NCBI GenBank assembly: GCA_045616485.1
Contig: JAZLGU010000083.1
Span: 1 to 64,000, forward strand
From: RGIG3528 sp045616485
Lineage (GTDB): Bacteria > Bacillota > Clostridia > Lachnospirales > Lachnospiraceae
Direction of reading: 5' to 3'
DNA length: 64,000 nt
The stretch's first letter is position 1. Each line of letters begins with the position of its first letter. A program made the translations under genes and the position numbers. This document shows, piece by piece, positions 61,227 through 64,000 of this stretch. The notes beneath the pieces were generated by a model. It was given only the letters and a program-made list of their open reading frames with translations, searched no databases and was not told the DNA's origin.

Positions 61227-62249
61227 CTAATTCTTTTTAATTTTCTTGGAAATAAATGGCAAAAGCTTCTTACATATAACTTCATTATAAAGTAAGCCTA
61301 CCATCAAAGCAATAAGAATAATTTCTGCAAAGGTAACAAGATTTATAAAAAGCATGTTTTTCCAGGTCATTTTAGGCCAAATATCCTTGGAGACCTTCAT
61401 CCACTGCTTAACAAATCGTGTACCATAAATCATCTGTACAGCATATACTTCCAGTGTTACTGATCCCAGCACATTGGTCACAGGGTTCTCAGGTATTATA
61501 CCTGCTAAAAGTATGAGACCAATAGCTGTGGGGATACAAACTACGTAGAAAAGGTTAAAAATCGGTGCCTGAAGCTGAGTCTTAAACCCATACTGATATG
61601 TAATAGGATGAAATGCTACAAGAAGCACCAGTCCCAGTACAAGACTACAAAGGCGGAACTTCCAGGGAGCCAGATTTTTAATATGCGGAATGCTGCCAAT
61701 CTTGGCTGCGTAATAGCCCAGAAGCAGAATAGGCAGTCTGCACCAAACAATAGCCATAGCAGGTCTTGTCATAAAATGACTGTAAAGTAAAGCTACAAGA
61801 ATCCAGATAACAGCTACTGCCAAAGGTGCCTGCCAGACAAATCTTTTTTCCAGCTTCTGATATAAGAAGAGGAAAAGGTAGAAAATCATAATGGCCGGCA
61901 GGAACCAAAGAAATGAACCGCCTCCGTTTTTAAATAAATCTATGCCAAAAACCGTAAGCAGGAACTTTGGAAATGCCCATTTATTCACAATAAGAGCTAC
62001 CAGTGCCCAGAATGCAAACTTTAAGTAAACAAACTGAAAACGGGAAATCCAGAATTTTTTTGCGTCCTTTATCGGTCTGCTGCCTATGGAAAAAGCTGAC
62101 ATGAAGAAAAACATGTCCACACCCAGGTAACATATGGATTTGATAAATGTTTCCTGTACCCTAAAAGTGGTTACATTAATCCAGTAATGAAATATCAATA
62201 CCATCAGAGCCGAAAGGGTCATAATGGCCTTTTTGTTCATGGTCTTCAT
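61227..62249 (-). CDS. Acyltransferase 3 family membrane protein
   Basis: 340 residues with about ten membrane helices. Family marks: His in TM1 (MVLIFHYWINVTTF), then CYLGVDMFFFMSAFSIGSRP and WISRFQFVYLKFAFW. These proteins O-acetylate or O-succinylate surface glycans. Ribosome binding site AGAGGA. The neighbouring lipoprotein gene is 40 bases upstream; no other glycan gene is adjacent, so the acceptor is unknown. Confidence 0.87.
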   Translation of the reverse strand: MKTMNKKAIMTLSALMVLIFHYWINVTTFRVQETFIKSICYLGVDMFFFMSAFSIGSRPIKDAKKFWISRFQFVYLKFAFWALVALIVNKWAFPKFLLTVFGIDLFKNGGGSFLWFLPAIMIFYLFLFLYQKLEKRFVWQAPLAVAVIWILVALLYSHFMTRPAMAIVWCRLPILLLGYYAAKIGSIPHIKNLAPWKFRLCSLVLGLVLLVAFHPITYQYGFKTQLQAPIFNLFYVVCIPTAIGLILLAGIIPENPVTNVLGSVTLEVYAVQMIYGTRFVKQWMKVSKDIWPKMTWKNMLFINLVTFAEIILIALMVGLLYNEVICKKLLPFISKKIKKN

Positions 62250-62289
62250 ACATATTCCTCTAAGTAAAACATTCTATCCTATAAGAAGA

Positions 62290-62886
62290 TTAATCTTCGT
62301 ACAGAACCTTTCTAGCCATAACAAATACGATTTTACCGTCAACTACTTCGATAAGCTTCTCTTCAGCCTCTGTGCAGATATTCCAACGAAGATCAGCATG
62401 TGCATCAACCATAGTCTTAAGAGCATCTACATCATCAGTCTCAAATACATACATTACAAATGGGAAACCACCAAACATAGGGAGGAGGCCATAAATATGT
62501 GAGTAACCTGTGATAGTGGTATCAAAGCCCTGAACATACTCGAAATCCTTCTCTACCATGCCACCCAGCTCAATCTTCTCTGCTACTGCATTAAGAGCGT
62601 CCTCGATAGAAGCGCCTGCAGCCATCTGCTCCTTATATGTAGAAATACAGATCTGAGCTGCTGTAGGCTCGCCCTGATTCTGATTGTTGTTCTCTGTATT
62701 CTGATTGTTGTTCTCTGTATTCTGGTTGTTGTTTTCTGTATTCTGGTTGTTGTTCTCTGTATTCTGGTTGTTGTTTACAGGAGTCTTGGTAGGATCCTCT
62801 CCCTTGCTACCACATGCTGCAAGAGCACCTGCGAAAAGGGATACTGTAAGAATTGTTGTTGCTACTCTGATAAATGTCTTTTTCAT
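62290..62886 (-). CDS. Small lipoprotein with heptapeptide Asn/Gln-rich linker
   Basis: 198 residues. Lipobox ALAACGSKG. The linker (about 37-72) is a run of the heptad N-N-N-Q-N-T-E encoded by 21-bp tandem repeats. The C-terminal globular part (about 75-198) has no clear relative by eye (CISTYKEQMAAGASIEDAL, FPFVMYVFETDDVDALKTMV). Exported and membrane-tethered. Function unknown. Confidence 0.8.
   Translation of the reverse strand: MKKTFIRVATTILTVSLFAGALAACGSKGEDPTKTPVNNNQNTENNNQNTENNNQNTENNNQNTENNNQNQGEPTAAQICISTYKEQMAAGASIEDALNAVAEKIELGGMVEKDFEYVQGFDTTITGYSHIYGLLPMFGGFPFVMYVFETDDVDALKTMVDAHADLRWNICTEAEEKLIEVVDGKIVFVMARKVLYED
62677..62775. repeat. 21-bp tandem repeat in the lipoprotein gene
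   Basis: About 4.5 units (starts at 62677, 62698, 62719, 62740, 62761), pattern ATTCTGRTTGTTGTTYTCTGT with two variable positions. In frame, so copy-number changes would alter linker length by seven residues without breaking the protein. Confidence 0.9.
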
Positions 62887-62989
62887 TGAATTAAAATTCC
62901 TTCCTAAAACAAAAAATATAATTTTTAGTGCACTATCTTGAATGTCGTAGTAACACTTTTAAAGTTTCAAATATTTTTTAAGTTTCACA

Positions 62990-63019
62990 CATTGTTCACA
63001 ATGACGAATGTGAACAATG
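62990..63019. promoter_or_regulatory. Inverted repeat upstream of the small peptide gene
   Basis: Perfect 11-bp inverted repeat CATTGTTCACA / TGTGAACAATG with an 8-base spacer. It lies about 85 bases upstream of the -35 box of the peptide promoter and about 100 bases upstream of the divergent lipoprotein gene. No T-run follows. It looks like an operator for a dimeric regulator. Confidence 0.6.
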
Positions 63020-63102
63020 CCCTCCCGGAAACCCAAATTTTATTGCCAGTTTCCGTCATTCTCTTTATTTATCGTCAATTTCTTACATTAAAGTTAGATT
63101 TG

Positions 63103-63131
63103 TTTACAATAATTTTCCATTATGCTAATAT
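63103..63131 (+). promoter_or_regulatory. Promoter of the small peptide gene
   Basis: TTTACA (63103-63108) and TAATAT (63126-63131) with 17-base spacing. The predicted start near 63138 leaves a ~35-base leader with AAAAGGAG. Confidence 0.75.
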
Positions 63132-63172
63132 GTCCTCAACAAACAAAAATCACTTGAAAAGGAGACTTAATC

Positions 63173-63358
63173 ATGAAAAATTGGAATGCACCTGTAGTTG
63201 AAGAACTTAGCGTTAAGGCAACAGCTCATAACTGGACTGGTATTTATAGAGATGGCGGTTACATCGGAGATGGTGAGATCAGCGGACATCTTAGCTGGAC
63301 AAAGCCTGAGGAAGGTAAGCCTACTAATCCCGGCGAAGTAGTAGTTGACCCATCCTAA
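63173..63358 (+). CDS. 61-residue leader-type peptide, candidate RiPP precursor
   Basis: No signal peptide. The N terminus (MKNWNAPVVEELSVKATAH) matches the leader of the 29566 protein at key positions (M1, K2, aromatic 4, small 6, P7, aliphatic 9, E10) and resembles leaders of paeninodin-like lasso-type precursors and other small clostridial peptides. The C-terminal part (20-61) is rich in Gly, Trp, Tyr, Asp and Pro (NWTGIYRDGGYIGDGEISG). AAAAGGAG ribosome binding site, strong promoter, terminator downstream. No modifying enzyme is adjacent inside the window; the nearest PqqD-type protein is at 32125. RiPP status is inference. Confidence 0.7.
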   Translation: MKNWNAPVVEELSVKATAHNWTGIYRDGGYIGDGEISGHLSWTKPEEGKPTNPGEVVVDPS

Positions 63359-63403
63359 TTCACTTCAACCAAAAGAGCTGTAGAGTGACAGCCTAATAAA
63401 AAA

Positions 63404-63434
63404 CGATAATCAATGCTTTTCGCGTTGATTATCG
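63404..63434 (+). terminator. Terminator-like hairpin after the small peptide gene
   Basis: 10-bp stem CGATAATCAA / TTGATTATCG (63404-63413 with 63425-63434) extended by TGC/GCG pairs. It is not followed by a T-run; instead the composite repeat begins at once, as at 56 kb where a hairpin also precedes the 19-mer. Confidence 0.7.
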
Positions 63435-63538
63435 TAGCGTGTCGACAAAGTCGACACTTCAGAGCAGATGGCTACCGCCATCTGCTCTGTTATTGTTTTT
63501 AAGGAATAAATGGCGAAAATTGGAGGCCCCTACACCCC
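63435..63538. repeat. Composite hairpin repeat, copy 2
   Basis: About 104 bp: TAGC, the palindrome GTGTCGACAAAGTCGACAC (63439-63457), a perfect 13-bp hairpin (CAGAGCAGATGGC / GCCATCTGCTCTG), then TAAGGAATAAATGGCGAAAA and GGAGGCCCCTACACCCC. It is the reverse complement of 30238-30340 apart from changes inside the hairpin. It ends exactly where the next promoter begins. Confidence 0.92.
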
Positions 63539-63567
63539 TTGCATGAAAAAGCGGCAAATAGTATAAT
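63539..63567 (+). promoter_or_regulatory. Promoter of the polysaccharide deacetylase gene
   Basis: TTGCAT (63539-63544) and consensus TATAAT (63562-63567) with 17-base spacing, immediately after the composite repeat. Confidence 0.8.
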
Positions 63568-63598
63568 TTGTCTCAAAACAAGCAATGGAGGACAAACC

Positions 63599-64000
63599 AT
63601 GAAATTTTTGTATCCATACGGCAAAGAAAAAGCACTTACCCTAAGCTATGACGATGGTAATATGCCGGATTTAAGACTGGTTGATCTTTTCAATAAATAT
63701 GGTGTTAAAGCTACATTCAATCTGAATTCAAAAAAATCCCTCAGTGAACACACAGAGGGGGAGCTTCGTCATATTTACAATGGACATGAGGTGGCCAGTC
63801 ACGGGCTGGAGCATAAGTTTCCGACTCAGCTCTCGCCTCAGGGACTGCACAGAGAATTTGCTTTGGATAAGGCTGCCTTGGAAAAAGTTTTTCGCTATCC
63901 TGTAAGAGGTGCCGCCTATGCCTTTGGCGACTACAATGAGGAGGTCAAGCGTACCCTTATAAGTCTGGGACTGCATTACGCACGCGTATGTCAGGAAACC
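63599..64000 (+). CDS. Polysaccharide deacetylase (NodB homology), cut by the window edge
   Basis: First 134 residues only; the frame is open to the last base. NodB motifs: KALTLSYDDGNMPDLRLVDLF (metal Asp pair, YDDG instead of the usual FDDG), YGVKATFNLN, and the zinc-binding GHEVASHGLEHKF (His-Ser/Gly-x-x-His). Removes acyl groups from peptidoglycan or other glycans. No signal peptide at this start, so a cytoplasmic location or a later membrane segment is possible. GGAGG lies seven bases before the ATG. Confidence 0.88.
   Translation, partial: MKFLYPYGKEKALTLSYDDGNMPDLRLVDLFNKYGVKATFNLNSKKSLSEHTEGELRHIYNGHEVASHGLEHKFPTQLSPQGLHREFALDKAALEKVFRYPVRGAAYAFGDYNEEVKRTLISLGLHYARVCQET

Noticed and set aside
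62677..62775. Short CRISPR-like array
   Set aside because: The 21-bp units are contiguous, without spacers, and encode an in-frame heptapeptide linker in a lipoprotein.
1..64000. Insertion sequences, prophage, tRNA or rRNA genes
   Set aside because: No transposase, integrase, phage structural gene or recognisable tRNA/rRNA sequence was seen on either strand; the repeats present lack coding capacity.

Overview
The window looks like a chromosomal segment of a low-to-mid GC, Gram-positive anaerobe of the Lachnospiraceae (order Clostridiales/Eubacteriales). The signs are strong GGAGG-type ribosome binding sites, T-box control of a trp operon, lipoproteins with short KKR-type signals, a large Gram-positive polysaccharide-utilisation operon, YugP and YtfQRT-YjfF families, and an aldo/keto reductase with ferredoxin clusters. 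Genus is not resolved. Almost everything is on the minus strand; the plus-strand genes are a possible peptide-export pair near 30 kb, a sugar-operon regulator at 55 kb, and a small peptide plus a deacetylase at the right edge. I see no tRNA, rRNA, CRISPR or insertion sequence.

Layout from left to right. 0-3 kb: an SPFH/zinc-ribbon protein and a MATE exporter. 3-7.8 kb: trpDCFBA behind a tryptophan T-box, with no trpE or trpG. 7.9-19.7 kb: two envelope operons. One is dlt-like (adenylation enzyme, carrier protein, MBOAT acyltransferase, SGNH protein) but includes an Asp/Glu-type racemase. The other has a phosphodiester glycosidase. Each operon begins with an Ig/transglutaminase-like protein, carries a related small lipoprotein, and uses a near-identical promoter. 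20.3-29.2 kb: a YtfQRT/YjfF-type sugar ABC importer with two binding proteins and its own two-component system. 29.3-34.8 kb: a leader-bearing 169-residue protein, an ABC exporter, and converging on them a PqqD-HPr-kinase-like fusion with a YugP protease and a HAD phosphatase.

34.9-56 kb: a roughly 20-kb arabinan/arabinoside operon. It holds GH51 and two GH43 enzymes, two sets of binding proteins and permeases without an ATPase, a LamG lipoprotein, and the unexplained pair DUF5696 plus NHL/Yip1. A divergently transcribed ArsR-type regulator fused to a beta-rich ligand-like domain faces it. 56-62.9 kb: aldo/keto reductase, TrmH-type methyltransferase, another methyltransferase, a B12-type radical SAM protein, an acyltransferase and a lipoprotein. 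63-64 kb: a second leader-like small peptide gene, then a polysaccharide deacetylase cut by the window edge.

Two families of dispersed repeats run through the intergenic spaces. One is a 32-bp REP-like unit (positions 1-38 and 58273-58333). The other is a composite hairpin element around the 19-mer GTGTCGACAAAGTCGACAC (30238-30340, 56038-56056, 63435-63538). The best candidates for something new are the leader-peptide/ABC/PqqD-kinase locus and its distant sister peptide, the racemase-containing dlt-like operon, and the DUF5696/NHL-Yip1 membrane module inside the arabinan operon.
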